In this document: piece after piece, positions 27,735 to 36,211 of the stretch
Layout: each line of letters opens with the position of its first letter
Position numbering within the stretch: the first letter of the stretch is position 1
From: Thermomonas sp.
GTDB taxonomy: Bacteria; Pseudomonadota; Gammaproteobacteria; Xanthomonadales; Xanthomonadaceae
Assembly (NCBI GenBank): GCA_020692565.1
Contig: JAIMKJ010000007.1
Coordinates: forward strand, 12,683 to 48,893
Length of the DNA: 36,211 nt
Direction of reading: 5' to 3'
The notes under the pieces: generated by a model
Seen by the model: the letters and a program-made list of their open reading frames with translations, nothing else
Database searches by the model: none
Told to the model about the DNA's origin: nothing
Position numbers and translations under genes: made by a program

Positions 27735-29153
27735 ATGTGGTCCGACCTGCACCCCGGATACTGGCTGTTGATCGTCGATTGGACGATCCGCCTCGCTGCG
27801 TTGTGGTGGATCCCCTCGCGCAGCCGTCCCGCCGCGGCGCGCAGCTGGCTGCTGCTGGCGGGCTTCGTGCCGCTGCTCGGGCTGCCGCTGTATCTGGTGC
27901 TGGGGCAGCCGTGGGTCTCGCGCGAACGGCGCGAACGCCAGGCCCGCGCCTCGCAGCGCATCCGCGAGGAACAGCGTCCGCTGGCCGCGCTGCGCGCGCC
28001 GGACGATGTCGGCGGTGCGGCGATCGCGCCGCTGATCGAACGCCTCGGCGGTTTCATGCCGATGCGCGGCAACGCGATCGAACTGCTCGACGACTACGAC
28101 GCCTCGCTGGCCCGGTTGATCGCCGATCTCGACGCCGCGCGTCATGAGGCGCATCTGCTCTATTACCTGATGTTGGACGATGCGGTGGGCGCCGCGGTGG
28201 CCGAAGCCCTGTTGCGGGCGAGTGCGCGGGGCGTCCGCTGCCGCCTGCTGCTGGATGCGGTGGGCGCCAGGCCCGGCCTTCGCGCCTGGAGGCGCCGCCT
28301 GCGCGCGGGCGGCGTGGACGTGCGGGCGATGCTGGCCGGCGGTCTGGTCTGGCGCCGCAGCGCGCGGATGGACATGCGCAACCATCGCAAGCTGGCGGTG
28401 ATCGACGGCGGGATCGGCTACACCGGCTCGCAGAATCTCGCCGCGCCGGCGTTCGTGCCCGGGCATCCCAATCGCGAACTGGTCGTGCGCGCCCGCGGCC
28501 CGGTGGTCGCGCAGCTGGCGGCGCTGTTCGCCAGCGACTGGTACCTGGACACCGGCGAAGCGCTGGGGGTTGCGACGCCGGTGGTCGACGACGACATCGG
28601 CGCGGGCACGGCCGCTCAGGTGCTGCCGTCCGGACCGGCGTATCCGTTCGAGAACGCGCGCGACTGCGTGGTCGCGCTGCTGCAGCGCGCGCGTCGGCGC
28701 GCGGTGCTGGCGACGCCGTATTTCGTGCCCGACGACGCCACGCTCGGCGCGCTGCGGATCGCCGCGCTATCGGGCGTGGAGGTGGTGCTGATCCTGTCGC
28801 ACACCAGCAACCAGCGGCTCGCCGCATGGGCGCAGGCGTCGTATTTCGACGAACTGCTGGATGCCGGGGTGCGCATCGTCCGCCATCGCCCGCACTTCCT
28901 GCACGCCAAGCATCTGAGCATCGACGACGATGTCGCGCTGATCGGTTCGATCAACCTCGACATCCGCTCGTTCGCGCTCAACGCGGAGGTCGGCATGCTT
29001 TGCTACGGCCGCGACGTCGTGGACCGTCTGCATGCGATCGAGGCGGTCTGCATCGCCGATGGCGAGCAGGTCGATGCCGGGCGGTGGCGTCGCCGACCCG
29101 GTTGGCAGCGCACCCGCGACGGCCTGGCGCGGCTGGCGGATTCGCTGATCTGA
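27735..29153 (+). CDS. Second cardiolipin synthase-like phospholipase D protein
   Basis: The 472-residue product has two N-terminal hydrophobic segments (GYWLLIVDWTIRLAALWW; SWLLLAGFVPLLGLPLYLVL) and two HKD motifs: HRKLAVID (His217) followed by GYTGSQN, and HAKHLSID (His390) followed by GSINLD. The architecture is that of ClsA-type synthases, and it is a paralog of the gene at 21393-22859. Start MWSDLHPGYW at 27735; the frame opens at 27636 without conserved residues. Confidence 0.92.
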   Translation: MWSDLHPGYWLLIVDWTIRLAALWWIPSRSRPAAARSWLLLAGFVPLLGLPLYLVLGQPWVSRERRERQARASQRIREEQRPLAALRAPDDVGGAAIAPLIERLGGFMPMRGNAIELLDDYDASLARLIADLDAARHEAHLLYYLMLDDAVGAAVAEALLRASARGVRCRLLLDAVGARPGLRAWRRRLRAGGVDVRAMLAGGLVWRRSARMDMRNHRKLAVIDGGIGYTGSQNLAAPAFVPGHPNRELVVRARGPVVAQLAALFASDWYLDTGEALGVATPVVDDDIGAGTAAQVLPSGPAYPFENARDCVVALLQRARRRAVLATPYFVPDDATLGALRIAALSGVEVVLILSHTSNQRLAAWAQASYFDELLDAGVRIVRHRPHFLHAKHLSIDDDVALIGSINLDIRSFALNAEVGMLCYGRDVVDRLHAIEAVCIADGEQVDAGRWRRRPGWQRTRDGLARLADSLI

Positions 29154-29216
29154 GCGCGCGTCTTCGAACCATTTGAAATCGGCCGCTCTACGGGAGATGC
29201 AAACCGCGCCATACAT

Positions 29217-29720
29217 TCAAAGCGCCTTGTCCATCACGTAGTCGTCCATCACGTAGCCGTTGCCGATGTCGAACACCGCTTCCTCGCGTACCGCGAAGCC
29301 GGATTTGCGATAGATCGCGATCGAATCGGTGTTGCCCTTGTTGACCGTGAGGTAGAGCCGCGACCGCGCCAGCGCGCGGGCATGCGTTTCCACATGCCGC
29401 AGCATGACGCCGCCCAGACCCTGACCCTTGTGCGTCGACAGCAGATACAGCTGTTCGAGTTTCATCGCATCGTCGTCGCTCAACGAACAGCTGCAATACC
29501 CGGCGGGCTCGCCGTCGACGCGCAGCACCCACATCCAGCGCTGATCCGAGTCCAGGTATTCGCGCATCCGCGCCGGCACGTAGCGGCCATCGAGCATGTA
29601 ATCGATCTGCGCCATGCTGATCATCGTCGAATAGTGCGAACGCCAGATGGTGTCGGCGAGTGTTGCGACGGTGTCGAAGTCGCTTTCGGCAAGCGGGTCC
29701 AGGCGGACGTCTTGGGCCAT
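29217..29720 (-). CDS. GNAT family N-acetyltransferase
   Basis: The 167-residue product has the GNAT acetyl-CoA loop LLSTHKGQGLGGVMLRHVE, then SRLYLTVNKGNTDSIAIYRK and GFAVREEAVFDIGNGYVMDD, all typical. The substrate cannot be told from sequence. Start at ATG 29720 (MAQDVRLDPLAESD); upstream in-frame residues are not conserved. The stop lies close to a partial copy of the dispersed repeat (GGCCGCTCTACGGG near 29180). Confidence 0.92.
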   Translation of the reverse strand: MAQDVRLDPLAESDFDTVATLADTIWRSHYSTMISMAQIDYMLDGRYVPARMREYLDSDQRWMWVLRVDGEPAGYCSCSLSDDDAMKLEQLYLLSTHKGQGLGGVMLRHVETHARALARSRLYLTVNKGNTDSIAIYRKSGFAVREEAVFDIGNGYVMDDYVMDKAL

Positions 29721-29802
29721 CGGCGGGGTCCGGGTGTGCGTGGAAAATTCCGGGCGACAGTATCCACCGGTTCGGGATCGAACTTGCCGGTCATTCCCGA
29801 GC

Positions 29803-30297
29803 TCAAGGCTCGACGCGGAAGAAATCCATCGTCCAGTTGGTTTCCCAGGTGTCCCCGCCGTCTGCGGAAAACGCCTGCTCCCAGCGCGGTGTGCCCGCCG
29901 CCGACGACCACGTGAAACGGATGCGGATGGGCGCATCGTCGAGCATGTCGTCGGCAAGGAACACGCCGGTCCCGTCCGCGAACCGGCCGACCACCGGCGT
30001 GTCGAGGCGGTCGGGATGGCGTCCGTCCAGCCACCAGATCGACCAGGTCGCGGTGGCGGGATCGAAACTGCGCAGCGCCACCGCCCGGTAGGCGCCGTCG
30101 GGCAGTGCCAGTACGTTGTCTTCGAGGTTGCCGAAACCGCCGAGGATCCGGCGGGTGCTGGATGTGCCCTCGAATTCGATCCACTCGCTGCAACCGGCGA
30201 GGCGGGTCCTGAGTCGGCGATGACGCACGCGCCAGTCGCCGACGATGAAATCGAAATCGTCGGGCGGGATGTCCGTGGTCGCGGCTTCGTGGTTCAT
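29803..30297 (-). CDS. DUF1579-like beta-barrel protein
   Basis: The 164-residue product begins with DDFDFIVGDWRVRHRRLR and has YRAVALRSFDPATATWSIWW and FSADGGDTWETNWTMDFFRV. This FxVGxW pattern with alternating aromatic strands resembles the DUF1579/lipocalin-like group. There is no signal peptide, so it is probably cytoplasmic. Function unknown. It is in the same orientation as the downstream GNAT gene with 82 bases between, so the two may be co-transcribed. Confidence 0.8.
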   Translation of the reverse strand: MNHEAATTDIPPDDFDFIVGDWRVRHRRLRTRLAGCSEWIEFEGTSSTRRILGGFGNLEDNVLALPDGAYRAVALRSFDPATATWSIWWLDGRHPDRLDTPVVGRFADGTGVFLADDMLDDAPIRIRFTWSSAAGTPRWEQAFSADGGDTWETNWTMDFFRVEP

Positions 30298-30449
30298 GGC
30301 GGTGCTTCATGTCGAAAGAAGCCACGACCATAACAGCCGAATCCTGACAGCTTCTGCCAGCAAGTCGCGACACGGAGAAGGTGTCTTCGCAAGAATGAAG
30401 AAGCCTCGGCTCGCACCAATGTCGGTCAGTTGAGGCATCTCTGCCGTCC

Positions 30450-30515
30450 GTAGAGCGGCCTTCAGGCCGCTGGGGCTTTTGCCGTGAACGATCAGCGGCC
30501 TGAAGGCCGCTCTAC
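30450..30515. repeat. Inverted pair of 23-bp palindromic repeats (BIME-like)
   Basis: Two perfect 23-bp inverted copies lie at 30450-30472 and 30493-30515 with a 20-base spacer. They share the sequence of the copy at 549-571. Each copy has its own small dyad (AGCGGCCT-TC-AGGCCGCT), so the pair can form either two short hairpins or one long one. Confidence 0.8.
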
Positions 30516-30535
30516 AAAAACAGAATCCCGCGAGT

Positions 30536-30570
30536 ACAAAAATGCCAGTCAGCGTTAACTGACTGGCATT
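30536..30570 (-). terminator. Intrinsic terminator of the serine protease gene
   Basis: A perfect 12-bp stem (AATGCCAGTCAG / CTGACTGGCATT) with a six-base loop is followed on the minus strand by TTTTTG. It lies about 95 bases past the protease stop. Confidence 0.8.
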
Positions 30571-30663
30571 GGACTCGCACCGCGGCTTATTCGATCGCGA
30601 TATGCAGCGCGTCGATGGATCAACGCAACTGCATCAGAACATGCCGCTTCACAACATGCCGCA

Positions 30664-32499
30664 TCAGAACGTGACGCTCCAGCTGTTGATGTAGCCGGTG
30701 TCGGCGTTGGCGTTGTCGTTCACGCGGAGGTTCCACGTGCCGTTCAGGGCTTCGCTCGACAGGTTGACGTTGAAGGTCTGGACGATGTTGTCGGCGCTGC
30801 CGCCCGAACGGTTGTGCAGCACGTACACGCTGCCGTCCGGCGCGACCAGATCCACCTTCAGGTCGCCCTTGTAGGTATGCACGATGTTCACCGCGACCGG
30901 GGTGCTCGCGGCGCCGTTGCCGGTGCGGCCGGAGACGGTGATCGGGCTGCTGACCGTGGCGTTGTCGTTGATCGCGTAATCGGTGGTGTTGGTGTAGGTC
31001 TGGGTGCCGCCGCTGCTGCCGACGGTGACCGAACGCGTGGTGGTATTGCTGGCGCCGCCGTTGTCGGTGACCGTCAGTGTGACCGTGTACGTGCCCGCCG
31101 CGCCGTAGGTCTTGGTCGGGTTGGCCGCGGTGGACGTGGTGCCGTCGCCGAAGTTCCAGCTGCGGCTGGCGATGCTGCCGTTGCTGTCGGTGGAGGTATC
31201 GGTGAAGCTCACCGTCAGGCCGCTGATGCTGGTGGTGAAGTTCGCGACCGGAGGCGTATTGCCGCCGCCGCCGTTGTCGCCGCCCGGTGCCACGCCGCCG
31301 AAGTGGGTGGAGACCTGCGGCCAGATCAGCGACATCTTCGCGCCCTTGTTGATGCTGCCGCCCAGGTGGTGCAGCGCGATCGCCTTGTGGCTGGAGCGGG
31401 CGATGACCGGCGAACCGGAGCTGCCGCCCTCGGTGTCGCAGTAATAACCGATATCGGTATTCGTGCCCATGCCGTTGGTGCTGGCGTTGTTGACCCGGCA
31501 ACGGCCGCCGCCGTCGCGATCGCTGACGATGCTGAGTTCCTTCTGGCGCCCGCCGGGATGGCCGGCGATCATGATTTCCTCATTCAGCGTGGCCGCGCGC
31601 GTTTCCAGACCCAGATAACCGAAGCTGGCGATGTTGGCGAAGTTCTTCACCGTGAACAGGGTGTAGTCCAGCGTGGCATTGGTGGCCAGCATCTGGTCGC
31701 CCGCGACCTTGGTCGGCGTGGCCGCGCTGCCGCCGCAGCTGCTCAGCTGATAGTTGAACCACACTTCGGCCGAGGCCGTGGCGCTGGCGGTGGCGATGCA
31801 ATGGTTATTGGTGAACATGCGGTTGTCCGGACCCGCGCGCCACGTGGTGCACAGGCCGCCGCCGCTCATCACCAGGCGCGCCACGGGACGCGAGCGGTCG
31901 AACGCGGTCGGGTCGCTGGAGGCGTAGCAGGCGGCCGGGCGCTTGTCGTCGGTGCCGATGATCGAGCGCGTGCCGAACGAACCGTCCAGCATGCCGTCGA
32001 TCTGCAACTCGCGCAGCTTGCGGTCGGAATAACCCTGCAGATAGCGGTTGACGCGGATGCCGTCGGTGCTGCGCCAGGCGCCGCGCGGAGTGCCGACCAG
32101 ACGCATCAACGCCACCGGGCCGTGGATCGACATCGCCGAGAAGCGGGTCTGGCCGTTCTGGCCCATCGCTTCATCCACGGTGTGGCCGTCGTGCGTCGCA
32201 TTGCTGTAGCGGTACATCTGCGTGCGGTCGGGGCTGAAGACTTCCAGGGTCACGCCGTCGGGCAGCGAGAAATGATCGAAATGCACCTTCACGAAACTCG
32301 CATCGGACGTGCGGATTTCGTGGATGCGGCCCAGCGATGCCGCGTTGAGCCGCAGGTTGGCGTTGCGCTGGTCGGCGATCTTCATCGGTGCCGGCTGCGC
32401 AGCCTGCGCGAGCAGCGGCACGAAGCACGACAGCGCGACCGCCAGCGCGAGCGCCTTGCGGGTGGAGCGGTTGGACGGGGTTGAACAGGCACGCTTCAT
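30664..32499 (-). CDS. Secreted trypsin-like serine protease with PKD and P domains (lysyl-endopeptidase-like)
   Basis: The 611-residue product has a signal peptide (ALALAVALSCFVPLLAQA), a pro-region to about residue 190 and a chymotrypsin-fold domain. The catalytic triad is His233 (TNNHCI), Asp278 (ATLDYTLF) and Ser363 (GGSSGSPV). Six Cys in the protease domain fit three disulfides, and CDTEGGSSGSP matches the lysyl endopeptidase type. A PKD domain follows (about 413-492, SWNFGDGTTSTAANPTKTYG), then a P/proprotein-convertase domain (about 497-611, VNIVHTYKGDLKVDLVAPDG). It is likely secreted through Sec and the type II system. Start at 32499, with AAGGA seven bases upstream. Lysine specificity is inferred. 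Confidence 0.93.
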   Translation of the reverse strand: MKRACSTPSNRSTRKALALAVALSCFVPLLAQAAQPAPMKIADQRNANLRLNAASLGRIHEIRTSDASFVKVHFDHFSLPDGVTLEVFSPDRTQMYRYSNATHDGHTVDEAMGQNGQTRFSAMSIHGPVALMRLVGTPRGAWRSTDGIRVNRYLQGYSDRKLRELQIDGMLDGSFGTRSIIGTDDKRPAACYASSDPTAFDRSRPVARLVMSGGGLCTTWRAGPDNRMFTNNHCIATASATASAEVWFNYQLSSCGGSAATPTKVAGDQMLATNATLDYTLFTVKNFANIASFGYLGLETRAATLNEEIMIAGHPGGRQKELSIVSDRDGGGRCRVNNASTNGMGTNTDIGYYCDTEGGSSGSPVIARSSHKAIALHHLGGSINKGAKMSLIWPQVSTHFGGVAPGGDNGGGGNTPPVANFTTSISGLTVSFTDTSTDSNGSIASRSWNFGDGTTSTAANPTKTYGAAGTYTVTLTVTDNGGASNTTTRSVTVGSSGGTQTYTNTTDYAINDNATVSSPITVSGRTGNGAASTPVAVNIVHTYKGDLKVDLVAPDGSVYVLHNRSGGSADNIVQTFNVNLSSEALNGTWNLRVNDNANADTGYINSWSVTF

Positions 32500-32783
32500 C
32501 AAACTTTCCTTTTTCGAATCGTGGAAACGGCGGGAAGCGTTCGTCAACGAACGGGGGACTTCGGCGAACGCGGCTTGGGCCGTACATGGCCCGCAGCGGA
32601 GCAGAACACGGAACGGCGCCGGATTTCCTGTCGCGGGTCACAACCTCCGGCGGCGTATGGCGCCCGGCGGCAGCGTCGTGGTCGCACCGTGACCGCGACG
32701 GCCCCTGCGACTTTGGTCGCAGCCCGGCGGTGGCGCGCGCCGTCGCCGTACACTCGCCGGATCGTCGTTCCGCCGAGTCGCGC

Positions 32784-35700
32784 ATGATTCCGGGTTGGGT
32801 GCTGCTGCTGGTGTCGCTGGTCTATGTGGGCGTGCTGTTCGCCGTCGCCTACCTCGGCGATGTGCGCGGCGCGACCCCGCGCTGGCGCTGGGCGCGGCCG
32901 GCGATCTATGCGCTGGCGCTGGCGGTGTACTGCTCGTCGTGGACGTTCTACGGCGCGGTCGGCACCGCCGCGCGCACCGGCCTGGGGTTCCTGCCGATCT
33001 ATCTCGGCCCGCTGCTGATGCTGCTGTTCGGCTGGCGCATTCTCGAACGGCTGGTGCTGATTTCCGGCGAACACCGCATCGTGTCGATCGCCGATTTCCT
33101 GTCCTCGCGCTACGGCCGCGCGCCCGGGCTGGCGGCGCTGGTCGCGGCGGTCGCGCTGATCGCCGCCGTGCCCTACGTCGCGCTGCAGTTCAAAGCCGTT
33201 GCGATGAGCGTCGAAGTGCTGGCGCCGGGCAGCGACGATGCGCTGTTCGCCGACCCCGCGCTGTACGTCGCGCTGCTGCTGGCGGTGTTCGCCATCCTCT
33301 TCGGCACGCGCCAGATCGACGCCACCGAACACCACCGCGGCATGGTGCTGGCGGTGGCGCTGGAATCGCTGGTGAAGCTGCTGGCGTTCGTCGCCATCGG
33401 CGTGCTCGCGCTGCTGCACCTGCCGGGCGATGGCCACCTCGGCGCGCGCGTGGTCGACGCCGCGCGCGTGGTCACCGCGCCGGGGCTGCCGACCGGTTTC
33501 ATCGCACAGACGCTGATCGCCTTCACCGCGATCATCTGCCTGCCGCGCCAGTTCCACGTCGCGGTGGTCGAATGCCAGGATCCCGCCGACATCCGCCCCG
33601 CGCGCTGGCTGTTCGGCGGCTATCTCGTCGTCTTCAGCGTGTTCGTGGTGCCGATCACCCTGGCGGGGCAGTCGCTGCTCGCCGGCAGCGGCGCGTCGCC
33701 CGATGCCTACGTGCTGGCGCTGCCGCTGGCGCTGGACCAGCAGACGCTCGCGCTGATGGCCTACATCGGCGGCTTTTCCGCGGCCACCGGCATGGTCATC
33801 GTCGCCAGCGTCGCGCTCGCGACGATGGTCAGCAACGATCTGGTGATGCCGCTGCTGCTGCGCAACGGCGTGCTGGCGGAAGGCGGCGGTATCGACCGCC
33901 AGGTGCTGTGGGTGCGCCGCATCACCATCGTCGCGCTGGCGCTGATGGCCTATGCCTATTACCGCGGCGCGGCGGCGTCGGGCGACAGCCTCGCCCAGCA
34001 CGGCCTGCTCGCGTTCGCCGCGGTGGCGCAGTTCGCGCCCGCGTTGATCGGCGGCCTGTACTGGCGCGGTGCGAGCCGCGCCGGTGCGTTCGCGGGTCTG
34101 CTGCTGGGCGCGCTGACCTGGGCCTACACGCTGCTGTTGCCGGCGCTGACCCAGAGCAGCGATGCCGGCGCAGACTGGATCGCGCACGGGCCGTTCGCGC
34201 TGTCGTGGCTGCGTCCGCAGCAGTTGTTCGGCCTCAGCGGCTGGGACCCGCTCACCCACGGCGTGTTCTGGTCGCTGCTGTTCAACGTCGGCGGCCTGTT
34301 CCTGGTGTCGGCGCGGCTGCGCCCGCGCCTGCAGGAACAGCTGCTCGCCACCACGTATCTCGATCCGTACGCGCAGCGGTCGCCGCTGGGTCCGGGCGGC
34401 TGGGCCGGCAGCGTGCGCAGCGGCGAACTGCTGGCGCTGGCCGAACGCATTCTCGGCGAGCGCCACGCGCGCCGCGCGTTCGACGACTACGCGCAGGGCC
34501 AAGGCCGCAGCTGGCAGCCGGAACACCTGGCCGACCGCGCGCTGATGCAGTTCACCGAACGCCTGCTGGCATCGGCCATCGGCGCGGCATCGGCGCGGCT
34601 CACGTTGACCAGCGCGCTGCGCGGCTCCGGCATGGAACTGGGCGAAGTGGTGTCGCTGCTCGACGAAGCCAGCCAGGAGCTGCGCTTCAACCGTCAGGTG
34701 CTGTCGACCACGCTGGAGAACATCAGCCAGGGCGTGAGCGTGGTCGATGCCGACATGCGGCTGATCGCATGGAACCGCCGCTATCAGGACATGCTCGGTT
34801 ATCCCGACGGCATGTTGTACGTCGGCCGGCCGATCGACGAACTGATCCTGTGGAACGCCGAACGCGCCGAGTTGAGCATCAACGATCCCGCGATCGTCGG
34901 CGACATAGAAGAACAGGTGCGCCGCCGTCTCGGGCATCTGCGCGCGGGCCAGCCCTACGTGTACCAGCGCGTGCGCGGCAACGGCCAGGTCATCGAGATG
35001 CGCGGCCAGCCGCTGCCCGGCGGCGGCTACGTCACCAGCTTCAGCGACATCACCGATTACAAGCGCGCCGAACAGGCGCTGCGCGACATCAACGAAACCC
35101 TGGAGCAGCGCGTCGAACTGCGCACGCGCGAAGCCGAAGCCGCGCAGCAGTCGAAGACCCGCTTTCTCGCCGCGGTCAGCCACGACGTGCTGCAACCGCT
35201 CAACGCCGCGCGCCTGTTCGCGTCGGCGCTGCGCGAAACCACCGACGCCGACGAACGCACGCACCTGGCCGAACGCGTCGACACCGCGCTGCGCGCCGCC
35301 GAGGATCTGCTCGATGGCCTGCTCGATGTCTCGCGGCTCGACGCCGGCGCGCTGCAACCGGAGTTCACCCATTTCGACGCCGTCGAACTGCTGCAGGAAC
35401 TCGCCGCGCAGTACGCGCCCAGCGCCGCCGGTCGCGGCCTCGCGCTGCGCGTGCATGCGGGCACGCCGGTGTTCGTGCGCAGCGACCGTCGCCTGCTGCG
35501 TCGCGCGCTGCAGAACTTCCTCGCCAACGCACTGCGCTACACCCGCGAAGGCGGCGTGCTGCTGGGCCTGCGCCATCGCGGCCAACAGATCGAATGCCAG
35601 GTCTGGGACACCGGCCCCGGCATTCCCGACCACCACCTCACCCAGATCTTCGAGGAATTCCGCCGCTTCGATCAGCCCGGCATCGGCGGTGAGCGCGGCC

Positions 35701-36211
35701 TCGGCTTGGGCCTGTCGATCTGCCAGCGCATCGCGCGCATGCTCGACCACCCGCTGCGCGTGCACTCGCGCGTGGGCAACGGCAGCATGTTCTCGATCCG
35801 CGTGCCCGTCGGCGTCGCAGCGCAGCAGCGGGTGTCGCCCGAGATCGCGCCCTCATCCGACGCCCTCGCCGGCCTGCGCGTGCTCTGCGTCGACAACGAC
35901 CCGGAAATCCTCGACGGCATGCGTGCATTGCTCAGCCGCTGGAAAGCGGTGGCGCTTACCGCATCCACCGTCGACGAAGCGCTGGCGCATATCGATGCGG
36001 AACCGGATGTCGCGCTGGTCGACTATCACCTGCACGACAGGCTGGATGGGTTGGGGGTGATCGCGGAATTGCGGCGGCGTGCGAAGCGGGATTTGCCTGC
36101 GGCGTTGCTGACCGGTGATGGGAGCGATGCTTTGAAGATCGCCGCGCGGGAATATGGATGTGCGGTGTTGACCAAGCCGGTGAAGCCGGCTTCTTTGAGG
36201 GCGTTTTTGGG
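32784..36211 (+). CDS. Sodium/solute symporter-type hybrid histidine kinase (3' end outside window)
   Basis: At least 1142 residues run to the window end without a stop. The first 560 or so residues form an SSS-family multi-helix region (MIPGWVLLLVSLVYVGVLFA, SSWTFYGAVGTAAR, SIADFLSSRYGR). A PAS domain follows (about 655-770, LENISQGVSVVDADMRLIAW), then HisKA with VSHDVLQPLNAARLF (His800), and HATPase motifs NALRY, DTGPGIP and GLGLGLSIC. A receiver domain has Asp1080 (VALVDYHLHD) and LTKPVKP. This is the CbrA/NahK-like architecture in which a transporter module may sense or carry a substrate. It is divergent from the protease gene. Confidence 0.93.
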   Translation, partial: MIPGWVLLLVSLVYVGVLFAVAYLGDVRGATPRWRWARPAIYALALAVYCSSWTFYGAVGTAARTGLGFLPIYLGPLLMLLFGWRILERLVLISGEHRIVSIADFLSSRYGRAPGLAALVAAVALIAAVPYVALQFKAVAMSVEVLAPGSDDALFADPALYVALLLAVFAILFGTRQIDATEHHRGMVLAVALESLVKLLAFVAIGVLALLHLPGDGHLGARVVDAARVVTAPGLPTGFIAQTLIAFTAIICLPRQFHVAVVECQDPADIRPARWLFGGYLVVFSVFVVPITLAGQSLLAGSGASPDAYVLALPLALDQQTLALMAYIGGFSAATGMVIVASVALATMVSNDLVMPLLLRNGVLAEGGGIDRQVLWVRRITIVALALMAYAYYRGAAASGDSLAQHGLLAFAAVAQFAPALIGGLYWRGASRAGAFAGLLLGALTWAYTLLLPALTQSSDAGADWIAHGPFALSWLRPQQLFGLSGWDPLTHGVFWSLLFNVGGLFLVSARLRPRLQEQLLATTYLDPYAQRSPLGPGGWAGSVRSGELLALAERILGERHARRAFDDYAQGQGRSWQPEHLADRALMQFTERLLASAIGAASARLTLTSALRGSGMELGEVVSLLDEASQELRFNRQVLSTTLENISQGVSVVDADMRLIAWNRRYQDMLGYPDGMLYVGRPIDELILWNAERAELSINDPAIVGDIEEQVRRRLGHLRAGQPYVYQRVRGNGQVIEMRGQPLPGGGYVTSFSDITDYKRAEQALRDINETLEQRVELRTREAEAAQQSKTRFLAAVSHDVLQPLNAARLFASALRETTDADERTHLAERVDTALRAAEDLLDGLLDVSRLDAGALQPEFTHFDAVELLQELAAQYAPSAAGRGLALRVHAGTPVFVRSDRRLLRRALQNFLANALRYTREGGVLLGLRHRGQQIECQVWDTGPGIPDHHLTQIFEEFRRFDQPGIGGERGLGLGLSICQRIARMLDHPLRVHSRVGNGSMFSIRVPVGVAAQQRVSPEIAPSSDALAGLRVLCVDNDPEILDGMRALLSRWKAVALTASTVDEALAHIDAEPDVALVDYHLHDRLDGLGVIAELRRRAKRDLPAALLTGDGSDALKIAAREYGCAVLTKPVKPASLRAFL

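Larger units (their letters stand above)
30298..30663. other. Intergenic region with repeats and terminator
   Basis: This gap between two minus-strand genes holds an inverted pair of the dispersed 23-bp repeat and the terminator of the protease gene. No supported gene is present. Confidence 0.7.

Noticed and set aside
29919..29935. Another parS-like sequence containing CACGTGAAAC
   Set aside because: Only one half matches; the left half does not fit the palindrome. The same holds for a TTCCACGTG near 30731.
32544..35765. A 1073-residue open frame on the minus strand
   Set aside because: It is antisense to the histidine kinase, is full of Gln/Arg/His low-complexity residues and has no motif. 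High GC leaves long open antisense frames here.

Overview
The window reads as the replication-origin region of a GC-rich gammaproteobacterial chromosome from the Xanthomonadaceae/Lysobacteraceae (Lysobacter, Luteimonas or a close relative). Three things point there: the order rpmH-rnpA-yidC-mnmE running left and dnaA-dnaN-recF-gyrB running right; a tonB-exbB-exbD-exbD cluster close to pdxJ, as in xanthomonads; and a protein carrying the Xanthomonadales type IV secretion signal domain (XVIPCD). The genus is an inference, because no rRNA is present.

Left arm (1-6142, minus strand). An operon-like series rpmH, rnpA and yidC starts at a well-formed promoter near 5926-5955. It is followed by mnmE and by a lipoprotein-like protein with a TonB C-terminal domain and a seven-fold 18-bp repeat. 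The leftmost 690 bases hold only a doubtful partial reading frame, a doubtful small gene, a terminator and a copy of a dispersed repeat.

Origin core (6143-14330, plus strand). dnaA and dnaN flank a 279-bp intergenic region with DnaA boxes and an AT-rich stretch, the likely oriC. Three ParB-type parS palindromes lie just after dnaN and inside recF. Between recF and gyrB sits a two-gene insert: a small exported protein followed by a 368-residue XVIPCD protein. I read it as an immunity/effector pair of the antibacterial Xanthomonadales type IV secretion system. It is the most interesting item in the window.

Envelope energisation block (14763-20936). An M48 metalloprotease lipoprotein, an exported TPR protein and tonB-exbB-exbD1-exbD2 end at a strong terminator. 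A third, separate exbD gene follows and converges on pdxJ, which has a TTG start and lies behind a small two-helix membrane protein.

Mixed accessory block (21393-30297). It holds a cardiolipin synthase, a PA0069-type radical SAM protein, a cupin, a 2OG-Fe(II) oxygenase overlapping a four-helix membrane protein, rpmB-rpmG (rpmG was too short for the ORF cutoff), a small secreted Cys-containing protein, a second cardiolipin-synthase-like phospholipase D, a GNAT acetyltransferase and a DUF1579-like protein. Palindromic repeats are scattered between these genes.

Right end (30298-36211). A secreted lysyl-endopeptidase-like serine protease with PKD and P domains (minus strand) is divergent from a large sodium/solute-symporter-type hybrid histidine kinase, which runs off the window end.
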